The notes beneath the pieces are model-generated. The model worked only from the letters and a program-made list of their open reading frames with translations, was not told the DNA's origin and ran no database searches. From Clostridium thailandense (lineage in GTDB: Bacteria > Bacillota > Clostridia > Clostridiales > Clostridiaceae): 34,494 nucleotides of DNA. The position numbers and the translations under genes are program-made. How positions within the stretch are numbered: the first letter of the stretch is position 1; every line of letters starts with the position of its first letter. The stretch is taken from NCBI RefSeq assembly GCF_019207025.1, contig NZ_JAEEGC010000105.1, forward strand, positions 1-34,494, written 5' to 3'. This document shows, piece after piece, positions 7,781 to 16,092 of the stretch.

Positions 7781-9130
7781 ATTAACATAAAATCTTTTCT
7801 CAGTGTTGTAGTTTCAAAAATAGTAATAAAGTTGTCAAAAACTCTATTTAAAGGAGGTAGTAACTTTCCAGGAAGAGTTGCTTTAAAACTAGATAAAGAT
7901 ATACTTAAAACAGTTTGTAAAGACTACAAAGTTATACTTATAACAGGTACTAATGGAAAAACCACAACTACAAGCATGATATATAACATGCTGAAGGAAT
8001 CAGAAAAATGCGTAATTACAAATAATACTGGTGCTAATATGCTGCCTGGTATAGTTTCTTGCTTTGTTGAACACTTTTCTTTTTCAAAGTGTTCCTCTAC
8101 GAAATATGCAGTTATAGAATGTGACGAAGCAAATGTACAATTATTTACGCAATATGTGACTCCAGAAGTTATTACTGTTACAAATTTGTTTAGAGATCAA
8201 TTGGATAGATACGGAGAAGTATATACTACTCTAAAAAAGATTCTCGATGGAATTGCAAAAGTTCCTCTTGCTAATCTAGTTTTAAATGGTGATGAATCCT
8301 TACTCGGAGCCTTAGAGCTTCCAAATAGAACTATTTATTATGGTTTTAACTGTTCATTAGACAATAATAAAGTCGTTGATATAAATGCAGATGCTAAATT
8401 TTGTAAAAAGTGTAAAAGCCCTTATAAATATAATTATCTTACTTATAATCATTTAGGCGACTTCTACTGTGAAACCTGTGGCTATAAAAGGCCTGATCTT
8501 GACTATACTGTAGATCAAATTAAAGAGCAAACTCCTGAAGGTTCTTTTGTTATAATTAATGGTAATGAATGTTACATAAATCAACCTGGAACCTATAATA
8601 TATACAATGCTCTCTGTGCATATTCTGTAGCTCGAGTCTGTGGAATTGATAATGGAACAATAGTTAACTCTCTTAAAAATATACAAAGCAGCTTTGGTAG
8701 ACAGGAAATTTTAAATATAGAAGGTAAAGAAGTAAAAATAATTTTAGTTAAAAATCCAGCCGGTTATGATCAAGCAATAAATACAATAACCTTAGATAAA
8801 AAGGTTCTTAATCTGGCAGTGCTTCTTAATGATAACTATGCAGATGGCAGAGATGTATCCTGGATATGGGATGTAAAATTCGAAAATCTCGCTTCATTAA
8901 ACATAGATAAAATAATGATTTCAGGTATAAGGCTTTATGATATGGCTACAAGACTTAAAATTGCTGGTCTGCCTACAGAAAAATTTGCAGTTTGCGAAAA
9001 TTACATAAAACTTTTAGATGAAATAGTAACTTGCAAACATAATACTGTATATGTGCTTGCTACTTATACTGCTATGATAAACTTTAGGAAATTTCTAAAT
9101 AGTAGAGGTTACATAAAAAAGCTTTGGTAA
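7781..9130 (+). CDS. murT: Lipid II isoglutaminyl synthase, glutamate-activating subunit MurT, proposed AUU start
   Basis: With GatD, MurT amidates the D-isoglutamate of lipid II at the membrane, using ATP to activate the carboxylate. The P-loop GTNGKTTT lies near residues 56-63 of the Mur-ligase core. A four-cysteine zinc ribbon (CKKC ... CETC), typical of MurT, follows near residues 205-230, and a DUF1727-type C-terminal domain ends the protein. The only conventional start in frame is TTG at 7832. It has no ribosome binding site and removes the N-terminal helix found in MurT proteins. Reading the frame back to ATT at 7781 restores a hydrophobic/basic helix leading into GGSNFPGRVALK. This ATT lies 6 nt after AAAGGTGGTG. 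A TGA at 7775 bounds the frame. The start is inferred; the rest is secure. gatD follows after 23 nt. Confidence 0.92.
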   Translation: MNIKSFLSVVVSKIVIKLSKTLFKGGSNFPGRVALKLDKDILKTVCKDYKVILITGTNGKTTTTSMIYNMLKESEKCVITNNTGANMLPGIVSCFVEHFSFSKCSSTKYAVIECDEANVQLFTQYVTPEVITVTNLFRDQLDRYGEVYTTLKKILDGIAKVPLANLVLNGDESLLGALELPNRTIYYGFNCSLDNNKVVDINADAKFCKKCKSPYKYNYLTYNHLGDFYCETCGYKRPDLDYTVDQIKEQTPEGSFVIINGNECYINQPGTYNIYNALCAYSVARVCGIDNGTIVNSLKNIQSSFGRQEILNIEGKEVKIILVKNPAGYDQAINTITLDKKVLNLAVLLNDNYADGRDVSWIWDVKFENLASLNIDKIMISGIRLYDMATRLKIAGLPTEKFAVCENYIKLLDEIVTCKHNTVYVLATYTAMINFRKFLNSRGYIKKLW

Positions 9131-9153
9131 AAAGCTAAAGGAGTGTGGGTATT

Positions 9154-9882
9154 TTGGAACTTAATATATGTCATCTATATCCTGATCTACTGAATGTTTA
9201 TGGTGATTTAGGCAATATTTTAATTTTAAAATATAGATGTGAACAAAGAGGAATACAAGTTAATATACATAACATTTCTTTAGGTGATCCTTTTGATTCA
9301 TCTAAATATGATATTACTTTTTTTGGTGGAGGCCAAGACTACGAACAATCTATAGTTTCAGAAGATTTAAACCAGACTAAAAAATCCGGTTTAGTAGAAT
9401 TTATAGAAGATCAGAAAGTATTTTTATGTATATGTGGAGGATATCAGCTTCTTGGTAAATACTATACTACTCCTGATGGAGAAAAACTTGATGGCCTTGG
9501 TATCTTAGATATTTACACAGAGGGTGGAGATGTAAGATTCATAGGAAATACTGTTATATTCAATAAAGAATTTAACGAAACCTATGTTGGCTTTGAAAAT
9601 CACTCTGGAAGAACCTATATAGGTAATCTAAAGCCTTTAGGCAGAGTACTTGCAGGATATGGCAATAACGGTGAAGACGGCTATGAGGGCTGTATATATA
9701 AAAACTGCTACTGCACATATTTCCATGGTTCGTTACTTTCTAAAAACCCAGAATTCGCAGATAGACTTATATCTACTGCTTTATCAAACAAATATGGTGA
9801 AGTTAATTTGGCACCCCTAGATGATGTTCTAGAACTTAAAGCTAAAGAATTTATTATAAAAAGAGAAAGCAAATCAAAATAA
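9154..9882 (+). CDS. gatD: Lipid II isoglutaminyl synthase, glutamine amidotransferase subunit GatD
   Basis: GatD hydrolyses glutamine and passes the ammonia to MurT for lipid II amidation. It is a class I (CobB/CobQ-like) amidotransferase of 242 residues. FGGGQDYEQ (57-65) is the family signature. With the TTG start at 9154 the nucleophile is Cys94 in CICGGYQLLG, and the catalytic His is in YFHGSLL at about 191. These are close to the positions known in Staphylococcus aureus GatD. The TTG has AAAGGAG 10 nt upstream, whereas the in-frame GTG at 9145 is only 1 nt from it. The gene follows murT in one operon and ends at the long hairpin element A. Confidence 0.94.
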   Translation: MELNICHLYPDLLNVYGDLGNILILKYRCEQRGIQVNIHNISLGDPFDSSKYDITFFGGGQDYEQSIVSEDLNQTKKSGLVEFIEDQKVFLCICGGYQLLGKYYTTPDGEKLDGLGILDIYTEGGDVRFIGNTVIFNKEFNETYVGFENHSGRTYIGNLKPLGRVLAGYGNNGEDGYEGCIYKNCYCTYFHGSLLSKNPEFADRLISTALSNKYGEVNLAPLDDVLELKAKEFIIKRESKSK

Positions 9883-9900
9883 ACTCGAAATCTTTAAAAA

Positions 9901-10187
9901 GAGGCTGTTGCATTTATAAAGGACTATACCAGAAAGTAGAATTATACGCAGAGAGAGGTTACCAAAGCTGAAGGAACATATAAAAACTTTTTTATCAGTC
10001 TTAGTGAGGCATTTTAGAAAATCTTAGGATCTTTGATATGTTTGAGGCACGAGTTTATCAAAGGTTCTTAGATTTTCAAAATGCTAAGCTTTAGACTGAT
10101 TAAAAGTTTTTATAGTGACGAAGCTTGGTAACCTCTCTCGGAGCATAATTCTACTTTCGGTCATGCTCGCCTAAATGCAACAACCCC
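9901..10187 (+). repeat. Long-hairpin element A (type I, forward), filling the gatD/deacetylase convergent gap
   Basis: Almost the whole 326-nt gap folds into one hairpin. The apical loop TGTTTGAGGCACGAGTT (10039-10055) is closed by CTTTGATA/TATCAAAG. Paired blocks continue outward, for example GAGAGAGGTTACC (9951-9963) with GGTAACCTCTCTC (10127-10139), and AGTAGAATTAT with ATAATTCTACT. The base is GAGGCTGTTGCATTTA (9901-9916) with TAAATGCAACAACCCC (10172-10187). That base resembles a plain terminator such as 14026-14071. Conserved mismatches flank the arms, notably ACGCAG on the left against CGGAGCAT on the right. No coding frame is present. It probably ends transcription from both convergent genes. 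Its identity as a mobile element or structured RNA is open. Confidence 0.85.
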
Positions 10188-10208
10188 TTTCAATTTCCTC
10201 ATATATGA

Positions 10209-11084
10209 TTATATGCTTATTCTATTAATCACCCTCATTTTTACCATTTGAGTCTCTTCATTTTGTGTTATATCATCAAAGGTTTTAAATATAAATCCTT
10301 CATCTTTTAGAGTTTTTACAATATACGGTAATGCTTCGACTGTTGTATTTTTGTAATAGGTGTCATGCATTAAGATCACCGCTATTTTTTTATTCTTACA
10401 TTGATCGATAACATTTTTCTTAATTTTCTCTACAGATACTTTACAGCTTTCAGCATCTCCAGAACTTACATTCCAATCCACATATTTCAAATCTTTTTGT
10501 CTTAATATATTCTTTATGTTATCTAAAATTTTTTTGCTTGCAACTAAGTTATCTGATCCTCCAGGCATTCTTAAATATGGAGCAGGATCTCTTCCTGTTA
10601 TTCTCCTTATAACCCTTTGACAATTATAGTAATCTTTAAAATATGAGTCAGTATTTTTATATATTTCATTATATTTATGAGAATACGTATGAACTCCAAC
10701 GCTCATACCATTGTCACTTAATTCTTTTAATATTTGAGGATTTTCCTCTCCTTTAGTTCCAATTATAAAAAATGTAGCTTTAATATTATTATCTTTCAAT
10801 ATATTTAATATTTTTTTAGTATTATTGTTGCAGGGACCATCATCAAAGGTTAAAAATACTTCTTTTGCTTTCTCTGACTCATAAGCAGTTTTTACAGGTG
10901 AATCCATTAGATAGGATTCTTCATCAATTTTATCTAAATCACTACTATAAATTCCGCTTTTACCAAAGCTTTCATAAGAACTATTAGGCTTATCTTTGTT
11001 TAGGTCTTGAACTGAGGAAAATTTAAAGCAAAAAAATGATGCGAAAATAAAGCTAATAAACATGATAGGTAAACATTTTTTCAT
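10209..11084 (-). CDS. Exported polysaccharide deacetylase (NodB domain)
   Basis: This is a carbohydrate esterase family 4-type enzyme, probably removing N-acetyl groups from peptidoglycan or another wall glycan outside the membrane. Residues 1-22 form a basic-hydrophobic signal or anchor. The NodB domain starts near residue 75 with TFDDGP (79-84). The metal-binding HTYSH (132-136) and LRMPGG (171-176) follow, and ILMHDTYYK near residue 238 carries the late His. Length is 291 residues. GAGGGTGG lies 6 nt before the ATG. Linker residues 25-70 are low-complexity and acidic. It is monocistronic and convergent with murT-gatD, so two cell-wall-modifying functions face each other across element A. 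Confidence 0.93.
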   Translation of the reverse strand: MKKCLPIMFISFIFASFFCFKFSSVQDLNKDKPNSSYESFGKSGIYSSDLDKIDEESYLMDSPVKTAYESEKAKEVFLTFDDGPCNNNTKKILNILKDNNIKATFFIIGTKGEENPQILKELSDNGMSVGVHTYSHKYNEIYKNTDSYFKDYYNCQRVIRRITGRDPAPYLRMPGGSDNLVASKKILDNIKNILRQKDLKYVDWNVSSGDAESCKVSVEKIKKNVIDQCKNKKIAVILMHDTYYKNTTVEALPYIVKTLKDEGFIFKTFDDITQNEETQMVKMRVINRISI

Positions 11085-11174
11085 AGAACCACCCTCTTTT
11101 GTTAGACTTAACCTTGAGGTCTATATTAAAACACTCTGTCCATATCATATATATTAACCTTTATTTCGCAAATA

Positions 11175-11203
11175 ATTATAGTAAATAAAAACACTTATGG
11201 AAA
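11175..11203 (-). promoter_or_regulatory. Possible promoter of the deacetylase gene
   Basis: On the minus strand TTTCCA (11203-11198), 17-nt spacer and perfect TATAAT (11180-11175) lie about 90 nt before the start codon. The -35 box is weak. Confidence 0.4.
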
Positions 11204-11256
11204 TAAATTTTCCTACTTCTTGTATTTATTTTTTTAATAAACTAACATATAAATTG

Positions 11257-12510
11257 TTACATCTTCTTTTCTATTTGTATAGCAAAATTAAAATATTTTA
11301 TAGACTCGCTAATACTTCCCATTCTATAATACATATTGCCCATTTCCATATATCTTTTATATATATCACTTTTACTACCAAACTTGAGTAATGCATCTAA
11401 AGCCAAATTCATATACATTTCTGCAGAAACGTCATTACCCTCTTTTTCTAAAATTAGAGATTTATAATAATAGGATTTTTCTATAAACTTTATATTATCT
11501 AAGTCTATTGAGTAATTTAATGATTCATCGCAAATACTTTTAGCTTTATCTAAAACATTATTTTCAATTAACTTGTTTGTACACATTAATATAAAATTCA
11601 CTAAAACCTCTCTATTATCTTTAGGGAAACACTCCAAAGCTTTATTAATATATTCTATAGCCGTGTCAATATTGCCTTGACTAAACATAACTACTGCATA
11701 GTTATATATAGCCTGAGCTCTATGCGAAGAATTATTTTTATACAGCTCATAAGACTTTTGCTCATATTCATGAAACTTAGATTTATCTTTTCTAAGTGAA
11801 AGTATAGCTAACATGTTATAGGCTTCAGCTTTTTTTGTATTACTTTCTATATAATCCATTAGATCAATAAGCTCTAACGATATCTCATAAGCTTTTTCGT
11901 AGTTTTCCATCATTACATAACAAGCAGCTTCATTATAAGTGGACCTTGCAAGTAATACAGAATCATCTTTGTTCTTTGAAATCCTTCTCACATTACCATA
12001 ATAATTTGCAGCTTGTGAAAACTCCCTAGTTGTGTAAAAATATCTTGCTATATCCATATAGTAGATAGGTTCACTTTCATCTGAAAAATGTTTTTGCCAG
12101 TAATCATAATATTTTGATACTATAAGCTGCACCTTTTCTATCTTCTTTTCATCTAAATAATAATTAAATAAAAGGTGCATTATATAAAATGCTAGATCAA
12201 AGTATGCAAATTCCTCAGCAAATTTCAAGTTATATTCTAATTCTTTTTCATACCAGTCAGAATGCCTGCTTCTTTCTATCTCTTTAATATTCTCATCTAC
12301 CTGAGACCTTATATCCTGTTTTAAATACATCGGATCTATCTCTAACTTTTCTGCAATGAAATCTAAAATCCATTCATCTGGTTTTATTTTATCATTTTCA
12401 ATACAGCTCATTTTCGAGACAGATATCTTGTCTACACATAAATCCTTTAATGTATAACCTTTGTATATTCTAGCTCTTTTAATTTTTTCTCCTGTAGAAA
12501 GTATCTCCAT
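11257..12510 (-). CDS. HTH (XRE-type) regulator with TPR-like C-terminal domain, copy 1
   Basis: This is a probable cytoplasmic transcription regulator of 417 residues. Residues about 6-60 form a Cro/C1-type helix-turn-helix beginning MEILSTGEKIKRARIYKGYTL. The rest is helical with TPR-like motifs, for example QAIYNYAVVMFSQGNIDTAI and ALECFP in the second half, and YRMGSISESIKYFNFAI at the end. HTH-plus-TPR proteins of Firmicutes often bind a short peptide (RNPP class) or a partner protein. I see no adjacent peptide gene. The start is the ATG at 12510 (AGGTGA 5 nt upstream), matching the MEILS start of its neighbour. It lies 18 nt downstream of copy 2 in one operon. Targets are unknown. Confidence 0.85.
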   Translation of the reverse strand: MEILSTGEKIKRARIYKGYTLKDLCVDKISVSKMSCIENDKIKPDEWILDFIAEKLEIDPMYLKQDIRSQVDENIKEIERSRHSDWYEKELEYNLKFAEEFAYFDLAFYIMHLLFNYYLDEKKIEKVQLIVSKYYDYWQKHFSDESEPIYYMDIARYFYTTREFSQAANYYGNVRRISKNKDDSVLLARSTYNEAACYVMMENYEKAYEISLELIDLMDYIESNTKKAEAYNMLAILSLRKDKSKFHEYEQKSYELYKNNSSHRAQAIYNYAVVMFSQGNIDTAIEYINKALECFPKDNREVLVNFILMCTNKLIENNVLDKAKSICDESLNYSIDLDNIKFIEKSYYYKSLILEKEGNDVSAEMYMNLALDALLKFGSKSDIYKRYMEMGNMYYRMGSISESIKYFNFAIQIEKKM

Positions 12511-12528
12511 AATCATCACCTATTCTCA

Positions 12529-13833
12529 TTAAGACTCTTTCAGTATTCCAAGCTTTTTAAAGGTTTCGACGCCTTCATTTAGATATTTAGCCGCATCTTT
12601 TTCCCTACCATAATCTATATAAAACTTACCAAGCATAATGGATATTTCTGCAATTTCTTTAGTATAATCCATATTCTTAACAAAATTCAATGCCATAATC
12701 AGTGTATTTTCTGCTTCATTTATATTTGATTCCAGCATGTCTACTCTAAATTTTAATAAATAATAATGTATCAGCGCTCTATTACTGCCATCATCTACAT
12801 TTTCCATTATTTCCTCGAGTACTTTTTTTGCATTTCCTATATCTTTTAATTTGATATAATTTTCACATATACTTACTAATGTCTCTATTAAACTTGAATC
12901 ATTAATTTTCATTCTAATCTGTTTAGCTATATTTAGGTGTATAAAGGATTCTTCTAAGTTTTCAAAATCACAGAATAGTTTTCCTAAATTGTTCTCTATC
13001 TTAGCAATATGTGTATCGTCATTTATCTCTCTATATACTTCCAGTGTTTTCTTAGAATACTTTATTGCGCTATCTACATCGCCTTTCCTATTATATTCCT
13101 CAGATAGAAGTAAAAGTGTTCTTGCATATTCCCTCTTATTATCTAATTGCTTGAATTTTTCTTTTGCTAGATAAGAATAATTTATAGCTTTGTCAGTCAC
13201 CTCTAATTTAAAATATACACAGGCTAAATAATGATATATCTGTCCAAGTAAAAAATCGTTTCCTATATCATTTTCACTATAAACATTTTCTGCCTGCTGA
13301 AAATAACTACAAGAAGAATGATAAGCTTTTAAGTCCATAGTTATTTTCCCCAAGTTTACAAAAGTTTTTATTGTTTCCTCATAATTATTGTTCTTTATAA
13401 ATATGACATTAGCTGAAAGGAAAAATTGCTGTGCAAAAGCCTGCTCACCTTTTGTCATATATACTGTTCCTCTTAAATATAAATTCTTAGCTTTCTTATA
13501 CTCCAAGTTATACTTTTCAGCATAATACAACGCCTTTTCTATATATTGCTCTCCTTGGGTTAGATCCTCATTGATTATATATGATTCAGCAATATTTTCA
13601 AAGTACGTACAAATTTTTTCTGCTTGAGTTTCTTCTGATTCCATAAGATACTCTATAGACGTGTCTAATGCATCTGCTAAATATTCTAGCAAATCCATAC
13701 TGGGGTTTGACTTTCCTGATTCTACAAGGCTTATTTGTCCTGGAGTAATTCTGTCTCCGGCTAAATCTTTTAGTGTCATACTGAGTTCTTTTCTTCTTCT
13801 CTTAATCTTTTCTCCCAAAGACAATATTTCCAT
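12529..13833 (-). CDS. HTH (XRE-type) regulator with TPR repeats, copy 2
   Basis: This 434-residue protein is a paralogue of the next gene in the operon; both begin MEILS-GEKIKR. The helix-turn-helix covers about residues 6-62 (LGEKIKRRRKELSMTLKDLAG, then ISLVESGKSNPSMDLLEYLADAL). TPR-like repeats fill the remainder, such as GEQYIEKALYYAEKY, YFQQAENVYSE and DVDSAIKYSKKTLEVYREI. The architecture fits peptide- or protein-responsive regulators of the RNPP type and of clostridial solvent and sporulation control, but no ligand is identifiable. An AAGGAAGAG lies 7 nt before the ATG. The leader contains an inverted repeat (13874-13908). Confidence 0.87.
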   Translation of the reverse strand: MEILSLGEKIKRRRKELSMTLKDLAGDRITPGQISLVESGKSNPSMDLLEYLADALDTSIEYLMESEETQAEKICTYFENIAESYIINEDLTQGEQYIEKALYYAEKYNLEYKKAKNLYLRGTVYMTKGEQAFAQQFFLSANVIFIKNNNYEETIKTFVNLGKITMDLKAYHSSCSYFQQAENVYSENDIGNDFLLGQIYHYLACVYFKLEVTDKAINYSYLAKEKFKQLDNKREYARTLLLLSEEYNRKGDVDSAIKYSKKTLEVYREINDDTHIAKIENNLGKLFCDFENLEESFIHLNIAKQIRMKINDSSLIETLVSICENYIKLKDIGNAKKVLEEIMENVDDGSNRALIHYYLLKFRVDMLESNINEAENTLIMALNFVKNMDYTKEIAEISIMLGKFYIDYGREKDAAKYLNEGVETFKKLGILKES

Positions 13834-13873
13834 AGTTCACTCTTCCTTTACTATCTACAATATTGATAATTGC

Positions 13874-13919
13874 CAGACTTCCTTTTATTAAAAATTCTAC
13901 AAAGTCTGATTTTATTATA
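13874..13919 (-). promoter_or_regulatory. Promoter -10 and inverted repeat ahead of the HTH-TPR operon
   Basis: On the minus strand a perfect TATAAT (13919-13914) lacks a good -35 box. Immediately downstream lies the 7-bp inverted repeat CAGACTT ... AAGTCTG (13908-13902 and 13880-13874), spaced by 21 nt. The weak -35 and the repeat near the transcription start suggest a regulated, perhaps autoregulated, promoter. This is inference. Confidence 0.4.
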
Positions 13920-14025
13920 ACATATTTTTAATACTAATATAAAAACTTTTAATAAAATTAGTAATACTTTTCCTTTAATTTATCTTTTAATTTATAAATA
14001 TATTACATTTGACATTTATTACATG

Positions 14026-14071
14026 AAAAGAGGCTGTTGTACTTACTGGTATAAGTGCAACAGCCTCTTTT
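14026..14071 (-). terminator. Bidirectional-type terminator of the YtxH-like gene, empty relative of the element A base
   Basis: AAAAGAGGCTGTTGTACTTA pairs with TAAGTGCAACAGCCTCTTTT around a 6-nt loop, an almost perfect 20-bp stem. It directly follows the stop codon of the small minus-strand gene. The stem sequence GAGGCTGTTG is the same as the base of element A at 9901, which makes it a natural comparison as an uninterrupted version. Confidence 0.8.
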
Positions 14072-14079
14072 CAATAATC

Positions 14080-14244
14080 TTATTTAACTCTATCCCTTAT
14101 ATCTTCAAACATATCTCCGGCAGCATGTCTAACCACTTTTGCTGTTCTTCTGATTTTTCTTTTCGTACTCCTATCCATCTCAGGCATCATCATCATACCA
14201 ACAGCAGCTCCAAGCAAGGCTCCTGTAATAAATTTACCACGCAT
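14080..14244 (-). CDS. Small YtxH-like protein (54 residues)
   Basis: This short gene starts at the ATG at 14244, with AAAGGAGGAT 6-9 nt upstream, and ends with TAA at 14080. The N-terminus MRGKFITGALLGAAVGMMMM is a glycine-rich hydrophobic segment, followed by a basic, charged helix (STKRKIRRTAKVVRHAAGDM). This resembles the small YtxH/gas-vesicle-like stress proteins of Firmicutes, which are membrane-associated and poorly understood. Function is unknown. It lies 71 nt downstream of rnhA on the same strand and has a strong terminator, so it may be co-transcribed with rnhA or stand alone. Confidence 0.8.
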   Translation of the reverse strand: MRGKFITGALLGAAVGMMMMPEMDRSTKRKIRRTAKVVRHAAGDMFEDIRDRVK

Positions 14245-14315
14245 ATTCTAAATCCTCCTTTTATCTTAAATATATATATAGAATATGCATTTTTTATGTT
14301 TATTAAACAGAAATT

Positions 14316-14762
14316 TTATGTTATTTCATCCATCGCTTCATTTGCAAGCTTATCGCATCTATTATTAAATTCGTTATCACTATGTCCTTTTACTTTTATA
14401 AATTCAACCTTATGAATGTTAATTAGTTCTATAAGTTTTTCCCACAGCTCTTTATTTTTTACAGGTTCTTTAGAAGCTGTTTTCCAACCGTTCTTTTGCC
14501 AATTTTTAATCCACCTTTGGTTTACAGCATTTATTACATAAGCCGAATCACTATAAAGCTTAACTTCACAGGGTTCCTTCAATAGAGTTAATGCATCTAT
14601 TACTGCTGAAAGTTCCATAATATTATTTGTAGTATTCCTAAAACCTTTTTTTATTTCCTTCTTTATATCATTATACATAAGGACTATTCCAAATCCTCCA
14701 ATAGTATTTTCTTTTCCATTTCCTCTACATGCCCCATCAGTGTATATTGTCACACTCTTCAT
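14316..14762 (-). CDS. rnhA: Ribonuclease HI
   Basis: Cytoplasmic endonuclease that cuts the RNA strand of RNA-DNA hybrids, with a role in primer and R-loop removal. The 148-residue length is that of the bacterial type 1 enzyme. The four catalytic acidic residues are visible: Asp in YTDGAC (residue 9), Glu in NIMELSAV (about 51), Asp in YSDSAY (about 72) and Asp in [11 protein letters not shown] (about 136). His in [12 protein letters not shown] is also present. The handle region [10 protein letters not shown] is basic. The start overlaps the end of the upstream DUF1232 gene by 26 nt, which indicates translational coupling; GGAGG lies about 12 nt upstream. Confidence 0.95.
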   Translation of the reverse strand: MKSVTIYTDGACRGNGKENTIGGFGIVLMYNDIKKEIKKGFRNTTNNIMELSAVIDALTLLKEPCEVKLYSDSAYVINAVNQRWIKNWQKNGWKTASKEPVKNKELWEKLIELINIHKVEFIKVKGHSDNEFNNRCDKLANEAMDEIT

Positions 14763-15777
14763 CTACAGTAATCGCCTCCTCTAACTTAAAACTCTGTCTA
14801 CTCCTCCTCATTTGCTCTCTTTTAACTGCTATTTCATAATTTACATGTCCTTTTTTAAAAATCTTTTTTATAACTTCAAGCAGCTTAGCCACATTATATG
14901 ACCCGACTGCTTTTGATATGTAGTTTATAACTTCCTTAGTCAAAAGGATTATATTTTCATTCCCTTGCCAATTTTCAAGTATAATTTCCTCAGGCACTTC
15001 GTTTATTATAGCATTTAATCCAAAAAAAGCTATAGCTACATCATCAATTGTTCCTATTAAAGGTATAAAATCCGGCAGTATATCTATAGGACTAGCTAAA
15101 TACGCAGTTATTCCTGCTACCATTATCTTTATCTTTATTTTAACCCTCTTATCTCTAAATAATCTCCATAGCAGCACAGTTATATCTGGTAATATCATCG
15201 CATATTCAGCAATTTTTTCATATTCTTTAGGAAATTTTTTTACTATCTCATCCCTAACCCGTCCATATTCTCCTTGCATTTTTATTAAAGAAGCTTCATA
15301 GTCCTTCTTTTCAATTTTTGGAGTCTCCTTCTTTTCTGAATAAACAAAATTCTCTAATTCTACCTCGACCCTGCTCTCAATAATCTTTATGTCATTTAAA
15401 ATAAAGTAAAAACTCGGTACTAGCTCGGACACTTTTTCTAAGTTAATAGCCACATTATCCTTCTCTACACCTATTCCATATCTATAAAATTCTCTAAGTA
15501 GCTTTTTTAATACAAAATTCCTTATCCTTTTTAGAATACCTATTTTTAATACGTTTAACTTTAATATTCTAATATTTACTACATTATCTTTTATACTGCC
15601 AACTCCCAATTTAATTTCAAAAGGAATTGTTATTCTTTTTTTATAACTTCCCCTAACTACTATTAATTCTTTAATATCTATTGAATCTATTTTAAGCCCT
15701 TCTACTTGAACATAATCTTCAATTATACTCAATAGATCATGTTCTGTTAAAACAGCTTTTACGTTGGAAATATTCAT
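14737..15777 (-). CDS. DUF1232 (YkvA-like) domain protein
   Basis: The N-terminal 190 residues or so match no family I recognise; they are rich in beta-type segments with basic patches. The C-terminal part carries the DUF1232 signature [19 protein letters not shown] within a hydrophobic region (about residues 225-265). YkvA-like proteins are probably membrane-associated, of unknown role. I chose the ATG at 15777 because AAGGGGAG lies 6 nt upstream; an in-frame start 75 nt earlier lacks a site. Total 346 residues. It overlaps rnhA at its 3' end, so the two are one operon. Confidence 0.78.
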   Translation of the reverse strand: MNISNVKAVLTEHDLLSIIEDYVQVEGLKIDSIDIKELIVVRGSYKKRITIPFEIKLGVGSIKDNVVNIRILKLNVLKIGILKRIRNFVLKKLLREFYRYGIGVEKDNVAINLEKVSELVPSFYFILNDIKIIESRVEVELENFVYSEKKETPKIEKKDYEASLIKMQGEYGRVRDEIVKKFPKEYEKIAEYAMILPDITVLLWRLFRDKRVKIKIKIMVAGITAYLASPIDILPDFIPLIGTIDDVAIAFFGLNAIINEVPEEIILENWQGNENIILLTKEVINYISKAVGSYNVAKLLEVIKKIFKKGHVNYEIAVKREQMRRSRQSFKLEEAITVDEECDNIH

Positions 15778-15810
15778 ATAAGCTCCCCTTTCTTTAGCAT
15801 TTATAAGTAA

Positions 15811-15838
15811 AGTATACATTAAATTGAGATTTCTGCAA
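15811..15838 (-). promoter_or_regulatory. Probable promoter of the DUF1232-rnhA operon
   Basis: On the minus strand TTGCAG (15838-15833), 16-nt spacer and TATACT (15816-15811) lie about 35 nt before the start codon. Confidence 0.5.
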
Positions 15839-15941
15839 CATCCTTTTAACACTTTAGGATATACCTGGAAGATGACTATAACTTTTTAATTTTCTTCGCC
15901 AACTGTTCCATAAATTACTTTAGCAAAATTTATGATTTTGA

Positions 15942-15969
15942 TTAGACTTAAAAGTTAAAATATTATAAT
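15942..15969 (+). promoter_or_regulatory. Probable promoter of the ftsH paralogue
   Basis: TTAGAC (15942-15947), 16-nt spacer and perfect TATAAT (15964-15969) predict a start near 15976 and a leader of about 115 nt. The rest of the divergent gap (15839-16092) shows no other recognisable element. Confidence 0.5.
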
Positions 15970-16092
15970 ATCATAAGCAGACATTAGATTATGCTTATAT
16001 AGTTTATTATATTAGCAAATCATTGTTGGGTATTTATTAAGATTAAGTACTAAAAGTTTTATATATTAACTATTAGAAAGGTGAGGTATACA

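Noticed and set aside
9901..10187. Element A as only an ordinary terminator
   Set aside because: The base may terminate transcription, but a 287-nt co-varying stem with a conserved 17-nt loop shared by other loci is far beyond a terminator.
11197..11391. Plus-strand open frame of 64 codons
   Set aside because: It is mostly antisense to the HTH-TPR gene, rich in Phe, Tyr and Ile from AT-rich sequence, and lacks a ribosome binding site.
14023..14415. Plus-strand open frame of 130 codons
   Set aside because: It runs through a terminator, antisense to the YtxH-like gene and rnhA. It has no ribosome binding site and its composition is that of reverse-strand coding sequence.
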